A stretch of 34,843 nt of DNA, from NCBI RefSeq assembly GCF_001401805.1, contig NZ_LKDW01000040.1:1-34843 (forward strand). The letters run 5' to 3'. Origin of the DNA: Pseudoalteromonas sp. P1-25 (lineage in GTDB: Bacteria; Pseudomonadota; Gammaproteobacteria; Enterobacterales; Alteromonadaceae). The position numbers and the translations under genes were made by a program. Positions 24,629 to 33,223 of the stretch are shown here, in pieces; the first letter of the stretch is position 1; each line of letters starts with the position of its first letter. The notes below the pieces were generated by a model. That model made no database searches and was not told the origin of the DNA. It saw nothing but the letters and a program-made list of their open reading frames with translations.

Positions 24629-27600
24629 TTAGTGCTCTTTAATTGCTTTAATTTGGTTGATTATAACCTCGCTTGGTGCTGCTTCTTTTATATAGCTAGG
24701 CAATGAAGTAGAAACAGCTTGAACACGTTGTTGTTGATACTGTTTATGGCTCATTGTATTGGCAACACCAAATCGATTGCCTGCACTTTGCGAGTAAAAC
24801 TGCAAGTTGATCATGCCCCACTCGTCAGCGTCGGTAAGTACAGTAATTTGCGAGTCTTGGTTTGCATCAAAGTTAGTCAATGTATCACCAAATATTGCAT
24901 TGCAATTATAATCAACTGCCTCGGAGCCTGGTCTATTTAACCCGGCGCTTTCTTCAATAGCACTTTCATTTATATCTGCAGCACTACCGTTTGAATAATC
25001 AATTATAAAGTCATCTGTCGAGCCCGTTTGATTATTAGTATTTGGTACAAGGTCACAATTAATATTATTGGTATAAAACCGATCGTAATAACGGTCGCCT
25101 TCATTATTGCCTATGCTTGCAAGCCCCGTTAATTGATATAAGTAATTCATTGAGCTTAAATGGTTTGGCTTAAAGTTCACTTCTTCATCGCCACCATGGT
25201 AAAGCCCTAAATTATGGCCTAACTCATGAAAAATAGTAGATGCTTGGTAATTGTTCGTCACATTTTGTGATGTTTGATCATCAACCGATAACCCCCAACC
25301 GCCCATGGTCAACATTAGGTCATTACCATTTATTTCAGCAATACCCGAGCCACTAATGCTGCCGTCTTCGTTACCACTGTTTGCCATTAATAAATAATGA
25401 AAAATCGGACGGCGCGTTGTATCGGCATATTCCATTTTATAAGCAAATAAATTAGCTGTGCCTTGATCATATTCAAAGGGCGTGTAGCTGTTAAATGGTA
25501 CGGTTGTACCGCCCCCTAAATCAAAGTTAGCGGTAGAAATACCCGTGCTTTGATCAAACAAATCGCCCACATCAAAGTGAACCATGTAACCATTAGATGC
25601 AAATACACTCACTACTTTTTCAAGTGCTATGCGCTGTGGCGTAATACCTGGATCTGTACTGTCCATATAATCAATTTCTATAAATATATCTTTTTGATTT
25701 TCACGTGCTCCCCATTCATATAAGGGTAGCCCGCCAAAGGTTGAGCCTTCTTGCTCAGCACAATCTGGAATACCATCTAAATCAGTATCGGTATCACAGG
25801 TAACATCGTTTTGCCCTGCAGGCGTATTAAAAACTGAGTAAGACCAATCGCCTGCTTGGTTAGTATCTGTTGCATTAAGCACTCGTTTTAAACTTGACCC
25901 TTGTTCAGCCTGCATTGCTGGCGCATTGCCGCCTTGCCACTGCGCGGCACTAACTGGTTGCTGGTTAGAGTTACCAAATTTTACAAAGTCGATTGTTTGT
26001 GTTGCTGCGCTGTTTAATAGCTCTGCATAGCCATTTATATACCAATAAGGACGTAGTTCATCGCTTTGGTTACCCACCAGCACAATTTTAGGGTTATTAA
26101 GTGCCGCACTGGCTAAAAATTCATCACCAAAGCGGCTTTGCAGTAAAATATAACTGCCGTTTTCTACTACTTTATTGGGTAAAGTAAATACTTGCTCGGC
26201 GCTTACTGAACTATCAAGCATATTAATTGCGCGCGTTTTTAATGAGTAATTTTGTAAATTAACAGCCTCTCCAGTGCCATTATAAATCTCAACCCAGGGC
26301 GTATCATTAGTAAATTGAACCGATATGATTTCAGTTATTTTTAAATCTTGGGTAGACGTAGTAAACTCACTCACTTGACCAGCTATTGAAGCAGTGCCGA
26401 AGAAATTTACTAACTGATCAGTTAAGCGGACTTTGTATAGCGTGTTTTCTAAAAAATTAGCGCTTAGGTTAACGCTTTTAAAATACTCATTCGTTTCATC
26501 TGGCCCATCAGAGATACTTTCTAAATTCAATGCCACACAGGTTGCAAAATCATCACTTGATACCTGAATACTGCCTTCACAACTACCCGCGCTACTATTA
26601 ACAGTTAACGAACTACTGCGCATTACATCAGAGAACGTAATGCTAAGGGGGGTGTCAACCAATACCGGTTCATCTGATCCATTAGGTGTTATTTCTGTCA
26701 CCGTTGCTGCGCTGGTATCAACAATTGTCGTATTAAGTAAAAAATTAGTGCTGTCTTCACCGTCACTGGCTATCAGGGTATAGCTTTTTGCAGAAATACT
26801 ATTTACAGGCGGTGTATAGCTAAAGCGCAGCGCTTGGGCATCAATAACGCTCACTTGTGCCCCTTCTAAATCATCTGGAAAGATAATTTGTACCGTATCC
26901 CCATCGATGTCATTTACTGATAAATTAAATTCAGCACTTAAGTTGTACTCCACTTCAAGGCTTACATCATCAGCTACAGGTGGAGTATTTGGCGGCACCA
27001 CAGCAACTGTTTTTTGGGCACTGTTAGTTGCATCGTCGTTATCTTTAACTGTGGCTAGAAAGGTAATATTAGTATTTTGAGCAACTACGGGGGCAATAAA
27101 CGTTATACTAAACTCTGTTTGCGTAAATTCGACCACGGGGCCGTTTGTTTGCTGCCAGCTTATTTCGTTAATAGTGCCATCGTCGTCTTGCGCAGTGGCT
27201 GTTATTGTGACTGACTCATTTTGCATTGCCTCCTCAGGCCCTGCTAAGGTAATACTAGGCGCACTGTTTAATTGCGTAATAAGTACCGTTGCACTGCCTT
27301 GCACAGTGCCTCCTGCATTATCAGTTACAGTAACAGTAAAACCTAGCGTTTCGTTTTCACTCACATTCGGTGCAGTAAAGTTTAATACACCTTCGGTTTG
27401 GCTAAATTCAATAGAGGAACCAGCAGATTGCACCCACACTATGCTGGTAATCGTGCCGTCGATATCTTGTGCATTAGCCGTTAAACTCACTTGGGTATTA
27501 GCCAGTGCGCTGCTTGGGCCTGTAATGTTTACCGTAGGAGGCGTGTTTTGGACAGTAACCGTGCCTGAAAACACCTGCTCTGTTGTCGCCCCGTCGTTAT

Positions 27601-27943
27601 CGGTTACTAGCACCGAAAAGCTAAAATTAGTGTCAGTATTTACATTTGGGGCAGTTACCGTGAGTGTGTTGCCATTGGCTGTAAAGGTAAATTCAGGCCC
27701 CGATAGCTGCTGCCACTGGTAACTAGAAACCTGCCCGTCGCTATCGCTTGCTTGAGCTGTAATGGTAAAGGTTTGGTTAGCAACAATAACACTGCTGCTA
27801 ACATCAATACTAACGGTAGGGGCAGTATTAGCAGTTGAACCGCTGTCTGAGGAGTCACCATCACTGCCCCCGCCTCCGCAACCGGCTATTAAAAGTGATA
27901 AAAAAAGTAATCCTAGCCATTTGTAAACATTATTTAATACCAC
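24629..27943 (-). CDS. PKD/lamin-tail lipoprotein with metzincin zinc protease domain
   Basis: A 1104-residue surface lipoprotein. It has a signal peptide with lipobox IAGC (Cys22) and a Gly/Ser/Asp-rich linker. Three PKD-like Ig repeats follow (about 40-130, 133-225 and 228-315), each with an SDxDG- or DDDGT-type turn. Next come a cadherin/Big-like region, a lamin-tail-like region (from about 535, VEIYNGTGEAVNLQNY), a calcium-binding TDLDGIPDCAE motif and the catalytic domain. The zinc motif HELGHNLGLYH (906-916) and Met-turn SSMNY (Met932) identify a metzincin-type peptidase. It probably degrades extracellular protein. The start is a GTG with AGAGG upstream, 17 bp after the rlmM stop, so it may share that transcript. 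Confidence 0.88.
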   Translation of the reverse strand: MVLNNVYKWLGLLFLSLLIAGCGGGGSDGDSSDSGSTANTAPTVSIDVSSSVIVANQTFTITAQASDSDGQVSSYQWQQLSGPEFTFTANGNTLTVTAPNVNTDTNFSFSVLVTDNDGATTEQVFSGTVTVQNTPPTVNITGPSSALANTQVSLTANAQDIDGTITSIVWVQSAGSSIEFSQTEGVLNFTAPNVSENETLGFTVTVTDNAGGTVQGSATVLITQLNSAPSITLAGPEEAMQNESVTITATAQDDDGTINEISWQQTNGPVVEFTQTEFSITFIAPVVAQNTNITFLATVKDNDDATNSAQKTVAVVPPNTPPVADDVSLEVEYNLSAEFNLSVNDIDGDTVQIIFPDDLEGAQVSVIDAQALRFSYTPPVNSISAKSYTLIASDGEDSTNFLLNTTIVDTSAATVTEITPNGSDEPVLVDTPLSITFSDVMRSSSLTVNSSAGSCEGSIQVSSDDFATCVALNLESISDGPDETNEYFKSVNLSANFLENTLYKVRLTDQLVNFFGTASIAGQVSEFTTSTQDLKITEIISVQFTNDTPWVEIYNGTGEAVNLQNYSLKTRAINMLDSSVSAEQVFTLPNKVVENGSYILLQSRFGDEFLASAALNNPKIVLVGNQSDELRPYWYINGYAELLNSAATQTIDFVKFGNSNQQPVSAAQWQGGNAPAMQAEQGSSLKRVLNATDTNQAGDWSYSVFNTPAGQNDVTCDTDTDLDGIPDCAEQEGSTFGGLPLYEWGARENQKDIFIEIDYMDSTDPGITPQRIALEKVVSVFASNGYMVHFDVGDLFDQSTGISTANFDLGGGTTVPFNSYTPFEYDQGTANLFAYKMEYADTTRRPIFHYLLMANSGNEDGSISGSGIAEINGNDLMLTMGGWGLSVDDQTSQNVTNNYQASTIFHELGHNLGLYHGGDEEVNFKPNHLSSMNYLYQLTGLASIGNNEGDRYYDRFYTNNINCDLVPNTNNQTGSTDDFIIDYSNGSAADINESAIEESAGLNRPGSEAVDYNCNAIFGDTLTNFDANQDSQITVLTDADEWGMINLQFYSQSAGNRFGVANTMSHKQYQQQRVQAVSTSLPSYIKEAAPSEVIINQIKAIKEH

Positions 27944-27960
27944 TTTTATGCCTCTATGAT

Positions 27961-29046
27961 TTAGCTATACAAATTTTGGGGCACCTTAACAACGTTTAAA
28001 TGAACGGTGATTTCCTCACGATCATGATACAAATGCTTTGCTTGCAACTCATAGGTTATACCGTACTTAGTAAGCTCTTCTTTGATCATCGTCAGGCATT
28101 CATAAACACTATCAAAGCGTTTTTTCATAGGCAGCTTTAAATTAAATATAAGCTCTTTGGCGTATGCGTTTACTGCCCAGTCAATCATTAGATTAGTCAC
28201 TTTGGTTGGTTTTTCCACCATATCGCACACTAACCAATTAATATTTCTTTTTTCTGGGCGATATTTGAAACCATCGGCTCTAAAATGTTTAACTTGGCCT
28301 GTTTCCATCAAACTATCGTTCATTGGGCCATTATCTATTGCGCTCACAAACATGCCTCTGCGCACTAATTGATAGGTCCAACCGCCAGGGCAAGCACCTA
28401 AATCAACCCCTCGCATGCCTGGTTGTACTCGCTCTTCACGTTCTTTCTCAGGAATAAAAACATTAAAGGCTTCGTCAAGTTTTAACGTTGAGCGGCTCGG
28501 TCCATCACTTGGCATACGTAAACGTAAAATACCCATAAAAAATGGCGAATTATTATAGCTATACGAATACCCTACATACGCGGCATTATTGGCTAAAAAT
28601 AGTACATGCATCACTGGGCGGTTTGCTTTTGGCTCACGCAATACCGTGTTTTGTTTTTCAAGTGCTTTTTTTAGTGGTGTTGATATTTTTTTACAAAAGG
28701 TCAGCAGCTCTTTGCCTTCGTTAGTATCGGGGGTTTCTACACGCAATTCACTGCACAATGGAAAATCCTTTGCGGCTTCTTTTAATGCCGTCACACGGTC
28801 CTCTACCGGCATATTTTCAATCAACGTACCTGCAAACCACTGGCGCGCAAATACCATATTTTTAAAGTCGACCTTTTTGATTATTTCGTCGCTGTGTTGC
28901 GCTTCAAAACATTCATAAATCACGTAGCCGGTATTTGGTTTGGCTTTAACATAGCCGGCAAAACCTTGCTCGGCAGCATGAAACGTTATTTCAGCAGCCG
29001 CATCGTTTTCAAAACCACTACGACAATAAATCACAACACTAGACAT
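27961..29046 (-). CDS. rlmM: 23S rRNA C2498 2'-O-methyltransferase RlmM
   Basis: A 361-residue SAM-dependent enzyme that methylates the ribose of C2498 in 23S rRNA. The N-terminal THUMP-like region (about 1-170) precedes a Rossmann methyltransferase domain with GVDLGACPGGWT (213-224). Candidate residues of the K-D-K-E tetrad are Lys189, the Asp in WLVCDM and a Lys in FNLKLPMKK. Length is typical (E. coli 366). It follows ygdD by 17 bp, as part of the conserved gcvA-ygdD-rlmM order. Confidence 0.96.
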   Translation of the reverse strand: MSSVVIYCRSGFENDAAAEITFHAAEQGFAGYVKAKPNTGYVIYECFEAQHSDEIIKKVDFKNMVFARQWFAGTLIENMPVEDRVTALKEAAKDFPLCSELRVETPDTNEGKELLTFCKKISTPLKKALEKQNTVLREPKANRPVMHVLFLANNAAYVGYSYSYNNSPFFMGILRLRMPSDGPSRSTLKLDEAFNVFIPEKEREERVQPGMRGVDLGACPGGWTYQLVRRGMFVSAIDNGPMNDSLMETGQVKHFRADGFKYRPEKRNINWLVCDMVEKPTKVTNLMIDWAVNAYAKELIFNLKLPMKKRFDSVYECLTMIKEELTKYGITYELQAKHLYHDREEITVHLNVVKVPQNLYS

Positions 29047-29063
29047 ATTAACCCTTAAACTCT

Positions 29064-29432
29064 TTAAAACTTAAATCGTGCAACTTGCACTAAAATAACA
29101 ACCCAACCAATTATAAAACATAACCCACCTAATGGGGTTATTGGCCCTAACCACTTCATGCCGCTGAGGGCTAATAAATACAAACTGCCACTAAAAAGCA
29201 GCGTACCGGCAATAAAAAAACCACCCGCCATAGTTAAATTAATACCCCACTTAATTAAAATCGCTACGGCTATAAGCGCTAGGCCATGCATCATTTGATA
29301 CTCAGCTGCGGTTTTAAATACCCCAAGTGAATACTCAGTTAAACGACTTTTTAAGCCATGCGCGGCAAACGCCCCTAACATAACCGACAGCATGCAAAAA
29401 AAGCTGCCTGTAAGTAAACATAACTTAATCAT
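29064..29432 (-). CDS. ygdD: DUF423 membrane protein YgdD
   Basis: A 122-residue inner-membrane protein with four transmembrane helices and the DUF423 features. These are the LGAFAAHGLK motif (about 20-29), the FKTAAEYQMMHGLALI segment and a C-terminal PLGGLCFIIGW. The function is unknown. It overlaps the upstream hydrolase by 4 bp (ATGA type) and precedes rlmM, as in E. coli. Confidence 0.93.
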   Translation of the reverse strand: MIKLCLLTGSFFCMLSVMLGAFAAHGLKSRLTEYSLGVFKTAAEYQMMHGLALIAVAILIKWGINLTMAGGFFIAGTLLFSGSLYLLALSGMKWLGPITPLGGLCFIIGWVVILVQVARFKF

Positions 29433-30064
29433 AATTGCTCCACTCTATTGGCTATAAATTTACCTGCTTCACGCGCCGCTGTTTCGCGGTTTTCAAGCTC
29501 GCTCACTCCACTTTTTTTACGCGGTTTGAGTGAATGATCACCATCGCTAAGCCATACAAAGCTTGGCTGTTTTGGCATAGAAAGCGTTTTAAGCTCTTCG
29601 CGAGTGCCAAAGGTATCTCGTTCGCCTTGTAATACTAAAAACGGGCAAGGTATGTCTGCAAAGTGTTCGGTGCGTAACTTTTCGGGCTTACCGGGTGGAT
29701 GAAACGGATAGCCAAACGCTAATACACCTGCAATCGGTTGAGTAGAGGTACAGGCAAGCATAGATGCCATACGCCCACCCATCGACTTGCCGCCAATAAA
29801 TAACGGTAAATTAGGCTGCGCATGTGTTAGTACTTGCTCGTAATAAGCTAACAGTTTAGGGGCTCGCTCTGGCGGCCTACGTTTTTGTGTTTGTTTAGCA
29901 ATTTGCATGTATTCAAAATCAAACAAACCTACATCAATACCCTGCGCACTAATGAGTTTAGCCATCTGCTGCATAAAATCAGAATCTGAACCAGCCCCTG
30001 CACCATGTGCAAATATAAACTGTGCAATAGCCGGCTGCGTTGCGCTTTTAAACCATTCAATCAT
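29429..30064 (-). CDS. KANL3/Tex30-like alpha/beta hydrolase
   Basis: A 211-residue alpha/beta hydrolase-like protein of the KANL3/Tex30 family. It has a HGAGAGSDSDFM loop (about 20-31) and a nucleophile elbow GGKSMGGR (Ser94). The likely acid is the Asp in GERDTFG and the likely base is the His in SDGDHSL. There is no signal peptide and the substrate is unknown. It starts 2 bp after gcvA and overlaps ygdD by 4 bp, so it is embedded in the operon. In E. coli gcvA and ygdD are adjacent without this gene. Confidence 0.88.
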   Translation of the reverse strand: MIEWFKSATQPAIAQFIFAHGAGAGSDSDFMQQMAKLISAQGIDVGLFDFEYMQIAKQTQKRRPPERAPKLLAYYEQVLTHAQPNLPLFIGGKSMGGRMASMLACTSTQPIAGVLAFGYPFHPPGKPEKLRTEHFADIPCPFLVLQGERDTFGTREELKTLSMPKQPSFVWLSDGDHSLKPRKKSGVSELENRETAAREAGKFIANRVEQL

Positions 30065-30066
30065 TA

Positions 30067-30963
30067 TTAATACTCTTGTTCTTGTTCAACCAAGCTGAGC
30101 ATCCAATCTTTAAACGAGACTATTTTACCCAGCTCTGTTTGCGACTCTCTGATCACTAAGTAATACGCATTTTTGCTTTCTAAACTGTGACTAAACGGGA
30201 TCACTAAACGACCAGCATCTATATCGGGTTTGGCAAGCACACTATTGCCTATTGCTACCCCTTGGCCGTGCACCGCGGCCTGTAGCACCATTGATGAGTG
30301 GCTAAATATAGGGCCTTGATTCACTTGAACGTTGCGTACACCCGCCGTTTTCATCCAAGTTTTCCAGTTACGCCGTGTGGTATCGTGCAACAGCGTGTGT
30401 TGAGCTAAATCACTTGGCTCATTAAGCGGCTTATGACCGCTTAATAACAGCGGGCTGCATAAAGGCACTAAATACTCTGTGTGTAGTTTGTAAGTTTGAA
30501 CCCCGCTCCAATGCCCTCTGCCATAATAAATAGCAATATCTACATCATCACTTAATGAATTTTCATCTTGGTCTTGCGCTTTTATACGCACATCTATTTC
30601 AGGGTGTAGCTCATTAAACAAACTTAACCGAGGTACTAACCACTGAATCGCAAAACTAGGAGTTAAGCTTACGGTAAGTGACCCCTTTGCACCGCGAGCA
30701 AGTAGCTTTTCGGTAGCATCTATTAACTGCGTAAAAATCTCTTTTATATCTAAAAAGTACCCTTGGCCTTCTTCAGTTAACAACAACGAGCGGTTTTTAC
30801 GTAAAAACAATTTTAGGCCTAAATGTTCCTCAAGTGTTTTAATTTGGTGGCTCACTGCTGCTTGCGTTACATACAGTTCTTCTGCTGCTTTAGTAAAGCT
30901 TAAGTGGCGTGCCGCAGCTTCAAAAGCTTTAAGTGCGTTTAATGGAGGGACTCTTCTTGACAT
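30067..30963 (-). CDS. gcvA: LysR-type regulator GcvA
   Basis: A 298-residue LysR-family transcription factor. The N-terminal winged helix-turn-helix (about 17-40, LSFTKAAEELYVTQAAVSHQ) is followed by a periplasmic-binding-like effector domain. The PPLNALKAFEAAARHLSFTK start and the synteny with ygdD-rlmM support GcvA, which controls the glycine cleavage operon in E. coli. A TTG three codons upstream would give a longer form, but the ATG at 30963 gives the usual MSRRVPPL start. A good promoter with an overlapping palindrome lies just upstream, suggesting autoregulation. Confidence 0.88.
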   Translation of the reverse strand: MSRRVPPLNALKAFEAAARHLSFTKAAEELYVTQAAVSHQIKTLEEHLGLKLFLRKNRSLLLTEEGQGYFLDIKEIFTQLIDATEKLLARGAKGSLTVSLTPSFAIQWLVPRLSLFNELHPEIDVRIKAQDQDENSLSDDVDIAIYYGRGHWSGVQTYKLHTEYLVPLCSPLLLSGHKPLNEPSDLAQHTLLHDTTRRNWKTWMKTAGVRNVQVNQGPIFSHSSMVLQAAVHGQGVAIGNSVLAKPDIDAGRLVIPFSHSLESKNAYYLVIRESQTELGKIVSFKDWMLSLVEQEQEY

Positions 30964-30988
30964 AGTAACCAAGCTTAGAATTAGTTTT

Positions 30989-31030
30989 TCTTATGCGTAA
31001 GATTATATACAGCATCGTTGTGCGTGTATA
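30989..31030 (-). promoter_or_regulatory. gcvA promoter with LysR-type box
   Basis: On the minus strand, TATACA (31030-31025) and a perfect TATAAT (31007-31002) are separated by 17 bp, a good sigma-70 promoter. The inverted repeat TCTTA-N4-TAAGA (31002-30989) overlaps the -10 end and the predicted start site, a position suited to autorepression by GcvA. Confidence 0.6.
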
Positions 31031-31040
31031 TTAAAGGAAT

Positions 31041-31066
31041 AAAAAAAGCGACCTAAGCCGCTTTTT
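31041..31066. terminator. Terminator downstream of kdsA
   Basis: An 8-bp stem, AAAAAGCG (31043-31050) with CGCTTTTT (31059-31066), has an 8-nt loop. The flanking A7 gives a U7 tract on the minus strand. It closes the sirB1-DUF819-kdsA unit before the gcvA promoter. Confidence 0.85.
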
Positions 31067-31091
31067 AACTATTACCTAAATAGGTGTTAAA

Positions 31092-31946
31092 TTATAAATC
31101 GCTTGCGCTTGTATCAAGTGGTGCAAAGCTTTTAATTAAATCATCTACCGCTTTCATTTGCGATAAGTACCCTTCAAGTTTGCTAAGTGCCAATGCACAT
31201 GGACCATCACACTTTGCTTCATTAGGGTTAGGATGCGCTTCAATAAATAAGCCCGCTATACCCAATGCCATGCCACTGCGAGCAAGCTCGGCAGCTTGTG
31301 CACGGCGTCCATCAGCAGAGTCTGCTCGCCCGCCTGGGCGTTGTAGCGCATGGGTTGCATCAAAAATAACCGGTGCCATAGCTTTCATATCATCCATACC
31401 TAGCATATCAACCACTAAGTTGTTGTAACCAAAGCTTGAGCCGCGCTCACACAGTGCAACATTGTTGTTACCCGCTTCATTAAATTTAGTAATGATATGA
31501 CGCATTTCATGGGGTGCTAAAAACTGTGGTTTTTTCACATTAATAATGGCACCCGTTTTAGCCATAGCGACTACTAAATCTGTTTGGCGTGCTAAAAATG
31601 CAGGTAACTGAATTACATCAACCACTTCAGCAACAGGCGCAGCTTGGTGTGGTTCGTGCACGTCGGTTATAAGCGGAATATTAAAGGTATTTTTAATCTC
31701 TTCAAATATTTTTAAGCCTTCTTCCATACCTGGGCCGCGGTATGAATTTATTGATGAGCGATTCGCTTTATCAAACGAGGCTTTAAATACATAAGGAATA
31801 TTTAATTTAGACGTTACTTCTACATAGTGCTCTGCAATGCGCATTGCTAAATCGCGCGACTCTAAAACATTCATACCACCAAATAATACAAATGGTTTGT
31901 CGTTTGCCAGCTCAATGTTATTAATATTAATTACTTGGTTGTTCAT
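31092..31946 (-). CDS. kdsA: 3-deoxy-8-phosphooctulonate synthase KdsA
   Basis: A 284-residue cytoplasmic enzyme that condenses phosphoenolpyruvate with arabinose-5-phosphate to Kdo-8-phosphate, the first committed step to Kdo in LPS. The barrel signatures are FKASFDKANRSS (about 54-65), RGPGMEEGL, ITDVHEP, QLPAFLARQTDL, NVKKPQFLAP and the later EAHPNP. Length matches E. coli (284). It starts 9 bp after the DUF819 gene stop and is the last gene of its unit. The sirB2-sirB1-kdsA order is conserved in gammaproteobacteria. Confidence 0.98.
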   Translation of the reverse strand: MNNQVININNIELANDKPFVLFGGMNVLESRDLAMRIAEHYVEVTSKLNIPYVFKASFDKANRSSINSYRGPGMEEGLKIFEEIKNTFNIPLITDVHEPHQAAPVAEVVDVIQLPAFLARQTDLVVAMAKTGAIINVKKPQFLAPHEMRHIITKFNEAGNNNVALCERGSSFGYNNLVVDMLGMDDMKAMAPVIFDATHALQRPGGRADSADGRRAQAAELARSGMALGIAGLFIEAHPNPNEAKCDGPCALALSKLEGYLSQMKAVDDLIKSFAPLDTSASDL

Positions 31947-31955
31947 TTAAATTCC

Positions 31956-33209
31956 TTAAGGTGCAACTGCTTGCATCATTAATCCACAAATGTAGGCCAT
32001 ATATGTACCTACACCATACCCTAGTACAGCTAATAAAACGCCCACTGGTGCAAGCGAAGGGTGAAACGCAGAAGCCACCACAGGCGCCGACGCAGCACCG
32101 CCAACGTTAGCTTGCGAGCCCACCGCCATATAAAATAACGGGGCTTTTATTACTTTGGCTACAATCAGCATTAAACTTGCGTGTGTTAGCATCCAAACAG
32201 CCCCAATTAAAAATAACCCTGGGTTACTAAATATAGCGGTTACGTTCATATGTAAGCCAATTGATGCCACTAAAATATATAAAAAGCTCGAAGCAACTTT
32301 TGATGCGCCAAACGCTTCTATTTGTCTTACTTTAGTAAATGATAAACTAATACCAATCGTGGTTGAAATAACAATTAGCCAAAAGAATTTACTGTTTAAG
32401 CTGTACTCTTTAGCCCACGCATAATTGTTTGCAAAAAACGGCCCTAAAAAGTCGGCACAAAAATGAGCGAGCCCTGTTATACCAAATGCTATGGCAATAA
32501 TGGTCATGTAGTCATTAAGTGTCGGCATGCGAGCATGCTGTGCATGGTATTGCTCAACACGGCTTTTTAAATCTTCTATAGCGGTTGTATCAGCCCCTGT
32601 TGCGGCATCAATTTTTTTATGGTTTGCGGCCATTAGTAATAAAACAGCCATCCAAATATTCGCCACAATCACATCAACGGTCACCATAACCGAGAAAATA
32701 TCGCCGCCCACTTCAAACATTTCTTTCATTGAAGCTTGGTTAGCGCCGCCACCAATCCAGCTGCCGGCAACCGTTGTCATACCACGCCAAACAGCATCTG
32801 GGCCGTGGCCGCCTACTAAATCAGGGCTAAATACACTCACCACTAAAATTGATAAAGGTCCACCTATCACAATACCCAGCGTTCCCACTAAAAACATAAT
32901 GAGTGCTTTGGGGCCTAAATTGATAATCGCTTTTAAATCAATACTAATGGTAAGTAAAATTAAACATGCAGGAAGTAAATATCGCGAGGCAACATAATAA
33001 ATATTGGAGCTATGCCCATCAACAATGCCAAAGGTATTGAGTAAAGAAGGTAAAAAGTAACACAGCAATAATGCCGGTACATACTTATAAAATGCTTTTA
33101 GTTTGGGGTTTTCGCTGCTAGAGGTTTTAAAAATAAACCCTAAAATTACAGCAAGCAACCCCAGAACAACAGCATCATTAGTAATTAATGCAGTGTGAGT
33201 ATCAGCCAT
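31956..33209 (-). CDS. DUF819-family membrane protein
   Basis: A 417-residue integral membrane protein with about 10-12 hydrophobic segments and a hydrophilic loop at about 200-230. DUF819 features are visible as GSWIGGGANQASMKE (about 148-162), the inverted-repeat counterpart VGSQANVGGAASAPVVASAF (about 369-388), and a SxGLHMNVTAIF segment. The two related GxxAN/GGAA motifs suggest a two-fold repeat transporter fold. The substrate is unknown. It sits between sirB1 (14 bp) and kdsA (9 bp), so it is cotranscribed with them. Confidence 0.9.
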   Translation of the reverse strand: MADTHTALITNDAVVLGLLAVILGFIFKTSSSENPKLKAFYKYVPALLLCYFLPSLLNTFGIVDGHSSNIYYVASRYLLPACLILLTISIDLKAIINLGPKALIMFLVGTLGIVIGGPLSILVVSVFSPDLVGGHGPDAVWRGMTTVAGSWIGGGANQASMKEMFEVGGDIFSVMVTVDVIVANIWMAVLLLMAANHKKIDAATGADTTAIEDLKSRVEQYHAQHARMPTLNDYMTIIAIAFGITGLAHFCADFLGPFFANNYAWAKEYSLNSKFFWLIVISTTIGISLSFTKVRQIEAFGASKVASSFLYILVASIGLHMNVTAIFSNPGLFLIGAVWMLTHASLMLIVAKVIKAPLFYMAVGSQANVGGAASAPVVASAFHPSLAPVGVLLAVLGYGVGTYMAYICGLMMQAVAP

Positions 33210-33223
33210 ATTTGTTCCTATTC

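Noticed and set aside
27174..27722. Plus-strand frame of 182 codons opposite the PKD repeats
   Set aside because: It is antisense to a clear lipoprotein gene. Its repetitive Ser/Val/Thr pattern mirrors the PKD repeats and has no ribosome binding site or domain.
32527..32997. Plus-strand frame of 156 codons opposite the DUF819 gene
   Set aside because: It is a shadow of a well-supported membrane-protein gene, with no recognisable motif.
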